DNA of 64,000 nt. It comes from Amorphophallus konjac (taxonomy: Eukaryota; Streptophyta; Magnoliopsida; Alismatales; Araceae). Each line of letters opens with the position of its first letter. Position 1 is the first letter of the stretch. Under the pieces are notes generated by a model. The model was not told the DNA's origin. It did not search any database and was given only the letters and a program-made list of their open reading frames with translations. The stretch spans positions 62,001-126,000 of the forward strand of contig JAHNEJ010001370.1 in assembly GCA_022559845.1 (NCBI GenBank), in the 5' to 3' direction. Below, in pieces: positions 26,187 to 37,084 of this stretch. The position numbers were made by a program, and so were the translations under genes.

Positions 26187-28722
26187 CGGCCTCTCGATAG
26201 ACCGTGTGGTCGATATCGACGGCCAGTAGTTAACCGCTTATTATCTTTGCGTTTGAATGCTCCATGATTAGAGCGGCCATATCCAGACCGTGCAGAGACC
26301 CCCGCGGCCCCGTTAGACCGCTCAAACCCCGTCTGGCTCACTGGCCTTAGGGATTGAACAGACTATCGACCGACCGCTAAGGCCCTCTGAGCGGGCTCCG
26401 AATAAACCATTCTATCCCTCCGAGTGCTTTATTCTTGTTTTAGCATGATTCTTCTTAGTCAACTAATGTTAATGATAATTTAGCAACCTACATGTTAATT
26501 GGAACATATGAAAGTTAGGAATTTATAGTTCTTTTGCTTAATTACTCTCTCATGACCATGTTCCTCATTTCAATAAAGTTAATCTCAAACATGTTATAAT
26601 GGAGAATGAACTAATGATACTAGAGTTATTTTGACAGTCATTCCACGCCGGTGGAGTTGACTGACCGCATATATATTCATTTTCCGATGATTTTTAACCT
26701 TCTTTTCTTGTAATGGTTGGAACTCTCTGCCGGATAGTCCTTCCGTCAGACTAGGACCTCCATTATGAGACCTCCGTAAGCCCCCGCGAGCCTGGGATTC
26801 CCACTAGGACGTCGGGCAGGTTGTATCTCAAGTCCTGCACCTGTGAATTCGACTGGATCGCTTGCTTGTCTCTGTCCAGATTCACGGCCCATATGGAATC
26901 ATTCGAGTCCCTACGCGGCCTGGATCTAACAGTTTATTTCATAAGCGGCTTATATCGGACTGTTGTATGCCATGGAGTGGCCCGGTTAAGACCATGTATC
27001 CCTGGCTAAATGCCAAGTCTTGAGAGACGATTATCCTTGATTGTTCTTCGACCAGGCCCCGTTAAATCGACCCAGAGCCTCTATGATGACCTAAGAATCG
27101 TGGGTTGAAACCTGGTTCAGTTCCACCATGCCTAGGGTGGCCTAGGAGCCCTTTTGGGTAGCTTTCTCTTTCTTGCTTGGCCCAATTACTGAACGGTCAA
27201 GACTAGACCGTTTAGGTACTGGAGCAGACTATCGTCCGACCGCCCAATTAATGCGCGGCCCAATCCAGCCCGTGTAGCCTTCTTCATGGGCTCCTTTTCC
27301 TCTTGAATTGGACGGCGTCTTGTGAACCGCTCAGTTTGATTCAGCGGCCCAATTTGGTCCGTTCTTTTATAGAGCGGCCCATTTTAGACCGTGTACCCAC
27401 TTAGTTTCGGCTGAGTCTTCAGCCCGGTCATCTTTGAACGGCCCCGTGTGTGACCGTTCTGTCTTAAGCGGCCCAACATTGACCGCGTACCTTCCAACTT
27501 TCCGAAAATTGATGTTTTCATGGTTTTGATTGTGTGAGCTGCATGACCGTTCTGTCTTAAGCGGCCCAACATTGACCGCGTACCTTCCAACTTTCCGAAA
27601 ATTGATGTTTTGATTGTTTTGATTGTGTGAGCGGCTCCGAATAAACCGTTCTGTCCCTCCGAGTGCTTTATTCTTGTTTTAGCATGATTCTTCTTAGTCA
27701 ACTAATGTTAATGATAATTTAGCAACCTACATGTTAATTGGAACGTGTGAAAGTCAGGAATTTATAGTTCTTTTGCTTAATTACTCTCTCATGACCTTGT
27801 TCCACATTTCAATAAAGTTAATCTCAAACATGTTATAATGGAGAATGAACTAATGATACTAGAGTTATTTTGACAGTCATTCCACTCTGGTGGAGTTGAC
27901 TGACCGCATATATTCGTTTTCCGATGATTTCTAGCCTTCTTTTCTTGTAATGGTTGAAACTCTCTGTCGGATAGTCCTTCCGTCGGACTAGGACCTCCAT
28001 TATGAGATCTCCGTAAGCCCCCGCGAGCCTGAGATTCCTACTAGGACGCCGGGCAAGTTGTATCTCAAGTCCTGCACCTGTGAACTCGACCGGATCGCTT
28101 GCTTGTCTCTGTCCAGATTCACGGCCCATATGGAAACGTTCGAGTCCCTACGCGGCCTGGATCTAACCGTTTATTTCATAAGCGGCTTATATCGGACCGT
28201 TGTATGCCATGGAGCAGCCCGGTTAAGACCGTGTATCCATGGCTAAATGCCAAGTCTTGAGGGTCGATTATCCTTGATTGTTCTTCGACCAGGCCCCGTT
28301 AAATCGACCCAGAGCCTCTAGGCTGACCTAAGAATCGTGGGCTGAACCCTGGTTCAGTTCCACCATACCTAGGGTGGCCTAGGAGCCCTTCTAGGTAGCT
28401 TTCTCTATCTTGCTTGGCCCAGTTACTGAACGGCCAAGACAAGACCGTTTAGATACTGGAGCGGACTATCGTCCGACCGCCCAATTAATGCGCGGCCCAA
28501 TCTAGCCCGTGTAGCCTTCTTCATGGGCTCCTTTTCCTCTTGAATTGGACGGCGTCTTGTGAACCGCTCAGTTCGATTCAGCGGCCCAATTTGGTCCGTT
28601 CTTTTATAGAGCGGCCCATTTTAGACCATGTACCCACTTAGTTTCGGCTGAGTCTTCAGCCCGGTCATCTTTGAACGGCCCCGTGTGTGACCGTTCTGTC
28701 TTAAGCGGCCTAACATTGACCG
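26187..28722. repeat. Array of CGG-N11-CCG dyads on a ~31-bp period
   Basis: A 17-bp dyad, CGG then 11 bases then CCG (often CGGCCCNNNNNAGACCG), recurs many times. Exact N11 examples start at 26220, 26274, 28153, 28183, 28431, 28493, 28550, 28582 and 28706. N10 or N12 variants start at 26187, 26305, 28462 and 28676. Neighbouring CGG starts are mostly 30-33 bp apart. Linkers between dyads vary while the dyad ends are kept. Confidence 0.7.
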
Positions 28723-28779
28723 CGTACCTTCCAACTTTCCGAAAATTGATGTTTTCATGGTTTTGATTGTGTAAGCTGC
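26388..28779 (+). repeat. Tandem duplication of ~1.15 kb
   Basis: 26388-27540 and 27628-28779 are near-identical at an offset of 1239 bp. Between them is an extra ~61-bp repeat (27541-27601) of the end of the first copy. Differences are scattered single bases, some of them improving or breaking CCG half-sites. The frame beginning TYLKSCTCE-like at 26821 and again at 28058 is part of the duplication and is not considered a gene. Confidence 0.85.
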
Positions 28780-29545
28780 TCTAGCCTATCCAGGCTATGG
28801 TTCCTCGAGTTGGGACCTATTGTTAGGTCTATTGATGGCATTATCAATTCTAAGTCATTTCTTTGAATGACTTTTCCTCTTGATCAAGGAGCTTATTGTT
28901 TGGAATCTCAAGAAAATCAATATTTTTATGCATTTTTACCTTGATTACATGAACTTGATCTTGGAACTCTTGGCCATTAAACATTGTGGATGTCTAGATT
29001 CGTGGGATCTATGATCCAAACAAATCAATGCCAAGACAAACACATTAAAGGGCCCAGTGTGATACTGGGAGGCGCACCCAAAAAGTACTTGATCCTCGGG
29101 GAGGTGAATGACTAGGTGTGGCATTTGGTACCGGTACTATCTAGCGTGTTGGGTCTACGACATTCCACATTCTCGTGAACTTGCTATTCGTGCTTGGAAG
29201 CATGAAGTACTTACTTGCATGACTCGACTTGACTTGACTTGACTTGATACATGGCCATTCACTTGAAGTTCTGATTACTTGCTCTTGCTATCATGACCTG
29301 CAATCTTTATCGTGCTAGTTATCTTGTCATCATGCTTAATTGTTTTCTCGCGTTATTCATGCATTCATGAAATGGTTAATTACTTAAACTATACCTGATG
29401 GTAGAGTGTAATTCCTACTGAGTGTAGACATATCGTTTTCACGTTTTTTCTGGGGTAGACCTCATATTACACCGTGATGCCCTAAAGTGACTCGCGCATT
29501 TGATTCATGTGGGTGATTAATCATTTTTGCTTTGATTACTTGGCG

Positions 29546-30789
29546 AGTCTGTACGTCCAAGTCTGTACGTTGCAGCAAGTCTATACGTCAAAGTCTGTAC
29601 GTTGCAGCAAGTCTGTACGTTCAAAGTCTGTACGTTGCAGCGAGTCTGCATGTCCAAGTCTGTACGTTGCAGCCAGTCTGTACGTCCAAGTCTGTACGTT
29701 GCAGCAAGTCTACACGTCCAAGTTTGTACGTTGCAGCAAGTCTGCACGTCCAAGTCTATACGTTGCAGCAAGTCTGTACGTTCAAGTCTGTACGTTGCAA
29801 CAAGCCTATACGTTCAAAGTCTATACGTTGTAGCAAATCTGTACGTTCATTAGCAAGTCTGTACGTTGCAGCAAGTCTGTACGTTCGGCTTAGCAAGTCT
29901 GTACGTTGCAGTTGGCAAGTCTGTACGTTCAGCTTAGCAAGTCTGTACGTTCAGCTTAGCCAAGTCTATACATTCTTCAGCAAGTCTATACTCTTTTTAG
30001 CAAGTCTATACATTCACTCCAAGTCTATACATTCATCTCCACATTCACTCCAAGTCTATACATTCATCTCCAAAGTCTATACATTCACTCCAAGTCTATA
30101 CATTCATCTCCAAAGTCTATACATTCCTCCAAGTCTATACATTCATCTCCACATTCACTCAAAGTCTACACATTGGCATCCTCAAAGTCTATACATTGGC
30201 TTCACAAAGTTTGTACGTCCTCAAAGTCTATACATTGGCTTCCTCAAAGTCTATACATTGGCTTCACAAAGTCTGTACGTCCTCAAAGTCTATAGGCTTC
30301 ACAAAGTTTGTACATCCTCAAAGTCTATACATTGGCTTCCTCAAAGTCTATACATTGGCTTCACAAAGTCTATACATTGGCTTCCTCAAAGTTTATACAT
30401 TGACTTCACAAAGTCTGTACATCCTCAAAATCTATACATCGGCTTCCTCAAAGTCTATACATTGGCTTCACCAAGTCTGTACATCCTCTCAAAGTCTATA
30501 CATTGGCTTCCTCAAAGTCTATACGTTCCTATCTTTACCTACGTTACAAAGTCTGTACATTCCTCAAAGTCTATACATTAGTTTCACAAAGTCTGTACAT
30601 CTTCTCAAAGTCTATGCATTGGCTTCCTCAAAGTCTATACATTCCTATCTTTACCTACGTTACAAAGTTCAAAGTATATACATTAGCTTAACAAAGTCTG
30701 TACGCCCTCTCAAAGTCTATACATTGGTTTCCTCCTAATCATCCTCACGTCTCTTTCTCTATTGACTACCTCTCAAAGTCTATACATTG
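29546..30789. repeat. 18-23-bp minisatellite with drifting unit (AAGTCTGTACGTTGCAGC to AAGTCTATACATTGGCTTC)
   Basis: More than 50 copies carry AAGTCTRTACRTT. From 29546 to about 29960 the unit is mostly AAGTCTGTACGTTGCAGC. It then shifts through CATTCATCTCC forms to AAGTCTATACATTGGCTTCCTCA up to about 30790. Long repetitive frames (up to 349 codons at 29532-30581) result from the repeat lacking stops and are not proteins of known type. Confidence 0.85.
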
Positions 30790-31959
30790 TGTCTATACAT
30801 TGACTACGTTACATCCTTACGTATATTTCTCTCTCTCTATTTTTCTTCCCACTCTCTCACGTAACCCCCCTTTTTCTATGTTCTCACCCTCACTCTCACG
30901 GCACACACACTCATTTCACTGCACCGACTTCTCTCCCTCACGGCACACACATACACACACATCCAGTGAACACCTCCCCTCTCGAACCCACAGTCCCTCC
31001 CTGCCATCTTCTTGTAACACACAACCCCACGTCTGGACACCCACCACTAACGTCAGCACTCCATTCCCATCTCCTCTCCCCACGCCCGTGAACCACCTCC
31101 CTCCCATCTTCTCTGCGGGCATGCCCCTCTCTCCTCGACAACCCCATCTCTCTTCACGCAACCATCTCCTCTCGACTGAAAACCCAAAAACTCCGCAGCA
31201 TCTCCGCCTCCCCTCCGGTCACCCTCCACCCACAAGCAACGCCGGAGTAACCCCCGTGAAGCCCCCCTCTGGCCACTACACCTCGCCAACTCCCCCTCCT
31301 TGCTGTGGATCTCCCAGTCTCCGTCTCCCTTTAGCCATCCACAATCGCCACCTCCGCGTCCCCTGGGCCAGCACCCTTTCCTCCATCTCCCTCACTCCAT
31401 CTCCTCGGCAGAAGACCCTCCGCCAAGCCCCTCCATCTTCCTGCCATCTCCAGCTACCGCACGCGCACCACCGACGTCGCCGTTCCCGTCCACACGCCAC
31501 CACCGTTGCTGCCGTCGTCGACCGGACGCTCCCCACGCCGCATGCACGTCCACCGAGCCGGCCACTGCACCCACCTCCCACGCCGCATGCACGTTCGCCT
31601 AGCTCGCCACCGGACGCTCCCCACGCCGGCGAACCTCCCTCCGGCCACGTCCGCCGTCTTCACCTCTCCCTGTCGACTGCACCGCGACGCCACGGAGCTC
31701 CCGACGATGCCGCAAACCCCCCGTGCATGCGCCGGGCACCTCCCTGCATGCCCTTGACGCCGCGGCTGCCACCTCCACGTCGCCTGCACCGCCACCGGTG
31801 TGCCCACATTGCAGTCGTCGGCCGCCACCGTTCGTCCGTCGACCACCGTCACCGCTGCGAGCTCCCCACGTCGTCCATGTTGCCGTGAAGCACCCCCCGT
31901 CTGCCGTGAAGCCGCATCGTCCGCCCTCCACGTCCGAGCACCCGTGACCGCCGCCGCCA
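30790..31959. other. C-rich, GC-rich block, no supported gene
   Basis: Proline/serine/arginine-rich frames exist on both strands (for example 30800-31888 on + and 31454-31960 on -), but none has a domain and several overlap in full. CACACAC tracts lie near 30900-30960. The block could be leader or LTR sequence of the surrounding element. Confidence 0.3.
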
Positions 31960-33000
31960 TCGTCTTCCCCCTCCGTCTTCCTCCTCCTCCATTTCCACCA
32001 CCTCTCTCTCTTTCTCCCTCCCTCTCTCGATTTCCCTCTCACCCGATCTCTCTCTCTCTATTTCTTTTATTTTTTTCCTTTTTTTTACTCCCTCTTTCAC
32101 TCTTTCTGTCTCTCTCTCCTCCCTCTTCTCTCTCTTCTCTCTCACTCCCTCTTTCCCTCTCTTTCTCCCCCCACTCTCTTTTCCTCTCTCCCTCTCGATC
32201 CCTCCCTATTACTTTTTCTTTTTTTATTTCCCTGTCCCCCTTTTCCCATCCTCTCTCTCCTTTTCTCCCTCTCGATCTCATTCTCTCAACTTTTTCTATT
32301 CATTTGTTTTTTTATCCCACTCTCGTATTCTCTCCCTCTCTCTCTTTTACTCTCCTCTCTTTCCCCCTCTCGATCTCCCTCCTTCCACTCTTTTTTTATT
32401 TTCTTACCCCTTCTGTCACATTCTCTTTCCCTCTCTCTCACTCTCTTATTCTCTCATCTCCCCATCCGATCTCTCTCTCTTCTTTACACATTTTTTATCT
32501 TTTTTTTTTACTTCTCTTTCTCCCTCTTTTCCTCCTCCCTCCGTCTCAGCCTCTCTCTTCTCTTTCTCTCACCCTCTCTCTCCCTCCCTCTCTCGATCTC
32601 TCTTTCTCCCACCTTTTTTTTAATTTTATTTTAATCTACTCTCCTCCTCTCTCTCTCCCTCCGTTCTCTTCCTCTCTCTCTCTCTCTCTCTCACTTTCTC
32701 TTCCCCTCTCTGCCTTCGCCGCCCCCTTTCTTTCATTTTTTATTGTTTTTTTTCTTCTTCCCAACTCTCTTCATCCCTCACTCTCGGTTCACTCTCCCTC
32801 TCTTATATATATATAACATATATATATATATACTATATATATATATCTTATATAGTTCATTTTCTCTCTCTCTCTCTTTCTATATATATGCTATATATCT
32901 AAAACTAAAATAAAAATCTCTAAAAAAAAGAGTTCTTCTCCTCTCTCCCTTTCTCTCTTTCCTTCTCTAACCCTCTCTCTTTCTATCTCTCCTTTCATAG
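31960..33000. repeat. ~1-kb polypyrimidine tract
   Basis: Almost pure C/T on the + strand, built from CTCTCTCC, CCCTCTCTCGATCTC and T-runs, interrupted by a TATATA cluster at about 32803-32850 and an A-rich patch near 32900-32930. The 338-codon frame through it (SLSLSL-type) is low complexity. Confidence 0.8.
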
Positions 33001-33794
33001 ATATATTCTTATATATGTATATATAGGTGTGTATGCGTGAGTGTTCTTGCAGGTGCGTGTGTAAGTGCTTGTATGTGTCCGTACGGAATGGAAAGAGATG
33101 CTCCGGTCCGATCGGTGTTGAAGTCCGTGAAATAAAGAAGGTCGGGTTCCCTGGGCGGTCAAGTGCACTAGGAAAGCCGTTCTGCTGTGCCGCGTGCCTG
33201 TTTCATCCTTACCTTGCTGAAGAAGCTCATCCAAAGCCCATCATCCACCTCTAAATAAGTTTTCTCCCCCTCCTTGTTGTCTTGTTTTCGTTCAGTTAGT
33301 CGCATATGCATGCATCATTTGTTGTCTATATTGCATCTCTCTCCCTGAGAGACCTTCATTTGGTTATTCATCATGTCATATGCCTATCTTGGTGTCTAAA
33401 AGGGGTTTCAAACAACACCAACCAAGTGCGCGTTTGAACATGACTCTGCTATTTTCATATCAGGGACCGATACTACACTACTTTCATTCTAATCCACCGT
33501 CCATTTGTTTCGTTTGCTGTGTTTTGCAAGGGTAACCGAAGGAAGCCCTCTTCGTCGTCCGGCCGACAGAAGAGGAAGAGAAGACCCGCACTGCTCCCGC
33601 TCTTACGGCGAACGCGATCAGAACACTTCCTGTGGGGTCCTCAACCCCTGGCGATCACACTTCCCTTCTCTTTCTTTCTGTTATTTCTTTTCTGTTCAAA
33701 TCCCGTTGACGGAACCAGTTCCTCGCGGTGGTTTTATTTTCTGTCTTTTGTTCGAACCCCGTCGACGGAACCAGTTCCTCGTGGCGGTCTCATC
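33001..33794. other. Unassigned LTR-like or leader sequence
   Basis: Short frames at 33027-33254 and 33505-33846 have no domain. From about 33698 the sequence already shows two diverged units of the 57-bp repeat that follows (GACGGAACCAGTTCCTCG). Confidence 0.3.
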
Positions 33795-34585
33795 TAACTG
33801 GTGCGGTGGGTCACCTACCGCGACCATCTTCATTTCAGTAATTTAATTTCTGCACTCTAACATCCTAACCCCTAACTATTTAATTTTAACATTCCCCTAT
33901 CACCGCCTCAAAACCCCGCGGAGAGTGACATCTCGCGACGGTTTATTTGATCCCCTTTTCATTTGTTCGAACCCCGATCAAGGAATCCGTTCCTCGCGGC
34001 GGTCTTATTTTCTGTACTTTCGTTCCAACCCCGATCAAGGAACCCGTTCCTCGCGGTGGTTTTATTTTCTGTACTTTCGTTCCAACCCCGATCAAGGAAC
34101 CCGTTCCTCGCGGTGGTTTCATTTTCTGTACTTTCGTTCGAATCTCGATCAAGGAACCCGTTCCTCGCGGTAGTTTCATTTCATGTACTTTCGTTCCAAC
34201 CCCGATCAAGGAATCCGTTCCTCGCGGCGGTCTTATTTTCTGTACTTTCGCTCCAACCCCGATCAAGGAATCCGTTCCTCGCGGTGGTTTCATTTTTCGT
34301 ACTTTCGTTCCAACCCCGATCAAGGAATCCGTTCCTCGCGGTGGTTTCATTTCCTGTACTTTCATTCCAACCCCGATCAAGGAATCCGTTCCTCGCGGCA
34401 GTTTTATTTAACTGGTGCGGTGGGCCACCTCCCGCGACCATTTTTATTTCAGTAATCTAATTTATGCACTCTAACATCCTAACCCCTAACTGTTTAATTT
34501 CAGCATTCCCCTATCACCGCCTTAAAACCCCGCGGAGAGTAACATCTCGCGGCGGTTTATTTGATCCCCTTTTTATTTCTTGTTA
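33795..34585 (+). repeat. ~175-bp direct repeat flanking the 57-bp array
   Basis: 33795-33971 and 34409-34585 match closely at an offset of 614 bp. Both run from TAACTGGTGCGGTGGG through CTAACATCCTAACCCCTAAC to TTTATTTGATCCCC. The 57-bp array lies exactly between them. Further decayed units ending in CTCGCGGTGGT continue to about 34800. Confidence 0.75.
33971..34425 (+). repeat. Exact 57-bp minisatellite, 8 copies
   Basis: ACCCCGATCA (one variant copy reads ATCTCGATCA) starts at 33971, 34028, 34085, 34142, 34199, 34256, 34313 and 34370, always 57 bp apart. Each unit carries AAGGAAYCCGTTCCTCGCGG, an internal palindrome around GGAAYCCGTTCC. Because 57 is divisible by 3 and the unit has no stops, two + frames and one - frame stay open across the array (19-residue repeats such as one containing PIKEPVPRGG). 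No evidence shows that it is translated. Confidence 0.9.
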
Positions 34586-35239
34586 TATATACTTATATTA
34601 TAATAAAAACCCCATGGAGAGTAATATCTCGCGGTGGTCTTATGTATATATATACTTATATTTATTATCTATATTACAGTAAAAATCCCGTAAGGCCAAT
34701 GTCTCGCGGTGGTTTCTATATATGTACACATATTCATTACTGCTGATATTGCTACATTGCTATTAAAACCCCGCAAAGACCAATGTCCTGCGGTGGTATG
34801 TTTTTGTTTATATTGTTCTTATAATTGTCTGATTAGTGGCATATCGTTACAAATTCCGAGTCTACGTGTCTCTCAAATTCTATTACGTAGGTTCTCAGAC
34901 TCCTCGGTATATGAAAAGCTGCTCGCAGAACGGTAAGTCACACTTACCGGGAAAGGGTCAGTTTGCGCGGGAGGGTCTTTGGACCCCTATCTCCGCCACG
35001 TATCGGAGTCTAATAAGTCTACCTTCTTTGTGTTCCACCAGAATGTTTCTTGCAAGTCACACTTTCCACCACTTTTATCGTATTACCCAGTAATCCATTC
35101 CTCGTTCCTCTTTTCCTTCTCTCTCCATTGCTACGATCTCATCTTCCACATCTCTTGGGACTCGACGTCGGTGTGATTTCCTCGTCCACATCTCTTGGCG
35201 ATCACGGTGGGACGACTTTTTTGCTTTCTTTGGTTACCC
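34586..35239. other. Decayed repeat units and unassigned DNA
   Basis: AAAACCCC...CTCGCGGTGGT-type remnants occur to about 34800, then unassigned sequence. No gene is supported. Confidence 0.3.
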
Positions 35240-35650
35240 ACAAGCTTTTGGCACGCACATTGCCTTTTCCTATTGCGCCCACGTGCGCCCACTTTTGGCA
35301 CCCACAGTGCCTTTTCCTCTTGACACCCACGCGTGTCCCTCCTTTCGGCACTCACGTGTGCCTTTCCCTATTACGCCCACGTGCGCCAACTCCCCTCGTG
35401 CACCTCGTGCACTCCCCCGGTCCCTTGTGGTTACTTGAGAGGTCGACATTATCTCGTGCACCCACGTGTGCCCCTCCTGATTGCGCCCGTGTGCGCTACA
35501 TTCGTGCTCCCAGTAGCACTCTTGCCATCGGCACCCACGTGTGCCCCTCCACTTGGCACCCACGTGTGCCCCTCCTGATTGCGCCCGCGTGTGCTATATT
35601 CGTATTCCCGCTATCACTCTTGACATTCCAATTTCATCCCTCGTGCACTA
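35240..35650. repeat. Degenerate minisatellite with CACCCACGTGTGCC core
   Basis: Repeated GGCACCCACGTGTGCCCCTCC and TTGCGCCCACGTGCGCC words occur about every 30-60 bp. The core CACGTG is a palindrome (a G-box/E-box hexamer). It recurs at least five times. Confidence 0.65.
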
Positions 35651-35861
35651 CGTGCATTACTCTAGAGTCCCCTAGAAGTCTGAAAAGATTCGTATCATTG
35701 CAGAAAAGGAGTGTTGTGATATTTGTTTAATTTTTTTTATTGTATATATTCGTTGTCTGCTTATATATCTCCTGTTAAATTCAGCACTGCATTGCATATC
35801 ATCTCCCTTTTATTTTTATTTCTTTTGTTCCATTTTTTTTAGGATCACCTTTTCCTGGTGA

Positions 35862-35985
35862 AGGAAGGACTCTCCGTCGGGAATTCCTCTCGACGGACTA
35901 GGATCTCCTTCATCGGGACCTCCGTAAGTCCCCGACATCGAAGGATTCCCTCTTCGTTCACTGGGCTGGTTGTACCACTGAAGTT
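35862..35985 (+). repeat. Module shared with the 26.7-kb and 28.0-kb region
   Basis: The order CTCTCCGTCGG, GACGGACTAGGATCTCC, GGGACCTCCGTAAGTCCCC and GGGCTGGTTGTA parallels 26738-26850 and 27977-28090. This indicates that the blocks on either side of the minisatellites belong to related elements. Confidence 0.5.
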
Positions 35986-36195
35986 CCCTGGAGATAGTCA
36001 ACCCATTCATGGTGAGTCGAGTGTCCTTAGATGACACGGCAGAAACCAATATTGCAACTAAGGTCCCTCATGTGGTGTGAACATTAGATTAGAAAAAAAA
36101 GAAAGATTTGAAAAAAAAAGAAAACAAAAAGAAAAACAAAAAAAGGCGTTAAACATCAACTTGTTTGTTAATCTTTACTATTGGTTTGAGTGTGT

Positions 36196-36777
36196 ATGTT
36201 ATTGCGTTCCGGCAAAATCTCGCGTTCCGAAAAAGATCAAGAAATGTCCGGGAACGATCAGAATCCGACCCTGAGTCACCAGGGGACACATGTCCCTGCT
36301 GAGGATGCAGGTTCCTCCCGTGAGCCCTCACACGAGGTGCGAACCACCGTCGGGGAAGCATCCCCGCCGCAAGATATTTCCTCCCTGCTGGGTGTTCTCG
36401 TGAACACACAGCTCAATCCCGATCAGGTTCGAGCCTTTCAGGCCATCCTAAAAGGGAAGTCTGTTGATTCTACTCCTCAAAACCCAACACCAGTTGCTCT
36501 CCCTACTCAAGAGCCTGCACAGGCAATCCCTTCCTCATTCCCTCTTGTGCAGACAAGTCTGCAACCTCCCTCTTTCCAATTACCTCCCCAGTCTCAAGTT
36601 CCATCAATTCCTCATACAACATTTCAGTCAGTTCCATTTACTGATATACCACAACATCCGCAACCTCCCTCTTTCCAATTACCTCCCCAATCTCAAGTTC
36701 CACCAATTTCTCATACGACATTTCAGTGTGGACACCAAAAATTGCACGCACAGATATCCAGCTCAGCCCAGCATTAA
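36196..36777 (+). pseudogene. Possible gag-like N-terminal fragment of an LTR element
   Basis: An open frame of 193 codons starts MLLRSGKISRS, similar in style to gypsy gag starts, and continues with Ser/Pro/Gln-rich sequence. It includes a duplicated segment with PPSFQLPPQSQVP twice. There is no zinc knuckle, protease or RT after it, and it ends in a 145-bp local repeat. The family call is tentative. Confidence 0.3.
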
Positions 36778-36990
36778 CAACGGCACCGAGTGAAGAAGCC
36801 CCTAGAGGGACTGGTCATCCGGACTCCCCAAATATGCACACTACCGTGAAGCCGTCTCCGGAGTCACGGCAGTGTGGACACCAAAAATTGCACACCCATG
36901 ATATCCTACTCAGCCCAGCATCAACAACGACGTCGAGTAAACAAGCCCCGGGAGAGACTGCCGTGAAACCTTCTCCAGGAGTCACGACAG
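36728..36990 (+). repeat. Local ~145-bp duplication starting TGTGGACACCAAAAATTGCA
   Basis: Copies begin at 36728 and 36873. Both continue through CTCAGCCCAGCAT and CCGTGAAGCC / CCGTGAAACC. The second copy lacks about 30 bp. TGTGGACACCAAAAATTG resembles the start of some gypsy LTRs, so an LTR boundary may lie here. Confidence 0.55.
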
Positions 36991-37084
36991 TGAAGAGGGA
37001 TCAACCACCGACAAACCCACGATTCACGGGCCTCGAAGAAATCAAACGGGCCACAACCCGTGGCCCAAAATTGTCCATGCTAGC

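Larger units (their letters stand above)
25015..29525 (+). mobile_element. Probable Ty3/gypsy-like LTR or LTR-derived block (left end at 25015)
   Basis: The segment opens with TGTAACACCCCGATTAAATT, a start common in Tekay/Del-type gypsy LTRs. It carries a strong TATA box at 25662-25670 followed by pyrimidine-rich leader-like sequence. No matching right end, primer site or gypsy coding domain was found in the window. The family call is therefore inference and the right boundary is arbitrary. The interior is dominated by the dyad array and tandem duplication listed separately. Confidence 0.4.

Noticed and set aside
26187..28722. Gal4-type binding sites
   Set aside because: CGG-N11-CCG matches the pattern, but plants lack zinc-cluster activators; only the dyad itself is reported.
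29532..30581. 349-codon + frame of repeated SKSVRCS/SKSIHWLPQSLY
   Set aside because: It lies wholly within a minisatellite whose unit lacks stops; other frames are also open and there is no domain.
30800..31888. 362-codon Pro/Ser/Arg-rich frame
   Set aside because: Composition effect of C-rich DNA. Overlapping antisense frames are equally long and no domain is visible.
31800..32816. 338-codon frame rich in Ser, Leu, Phe and Pro
   Set aside because: It is produced by the polypyrimidine tract; low complexity on both strands.
33966..33980. GTTCGAACCCC as a tRNA T-arm
   Set aside because: It is part of the 57-bp repeat; no acceptor or anticodon arms were found around it.
29546..34425. CRISPR-like arrays
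   Set aside because: There are no unique spacers between the repeats; they are contiguous minisatellites in a plant genome.
33943..34460. Repeated 19-residue proteins in three frames
   Set aside because: A 57-bp repeat without stops explains them; kept only as a repeat and a finding.
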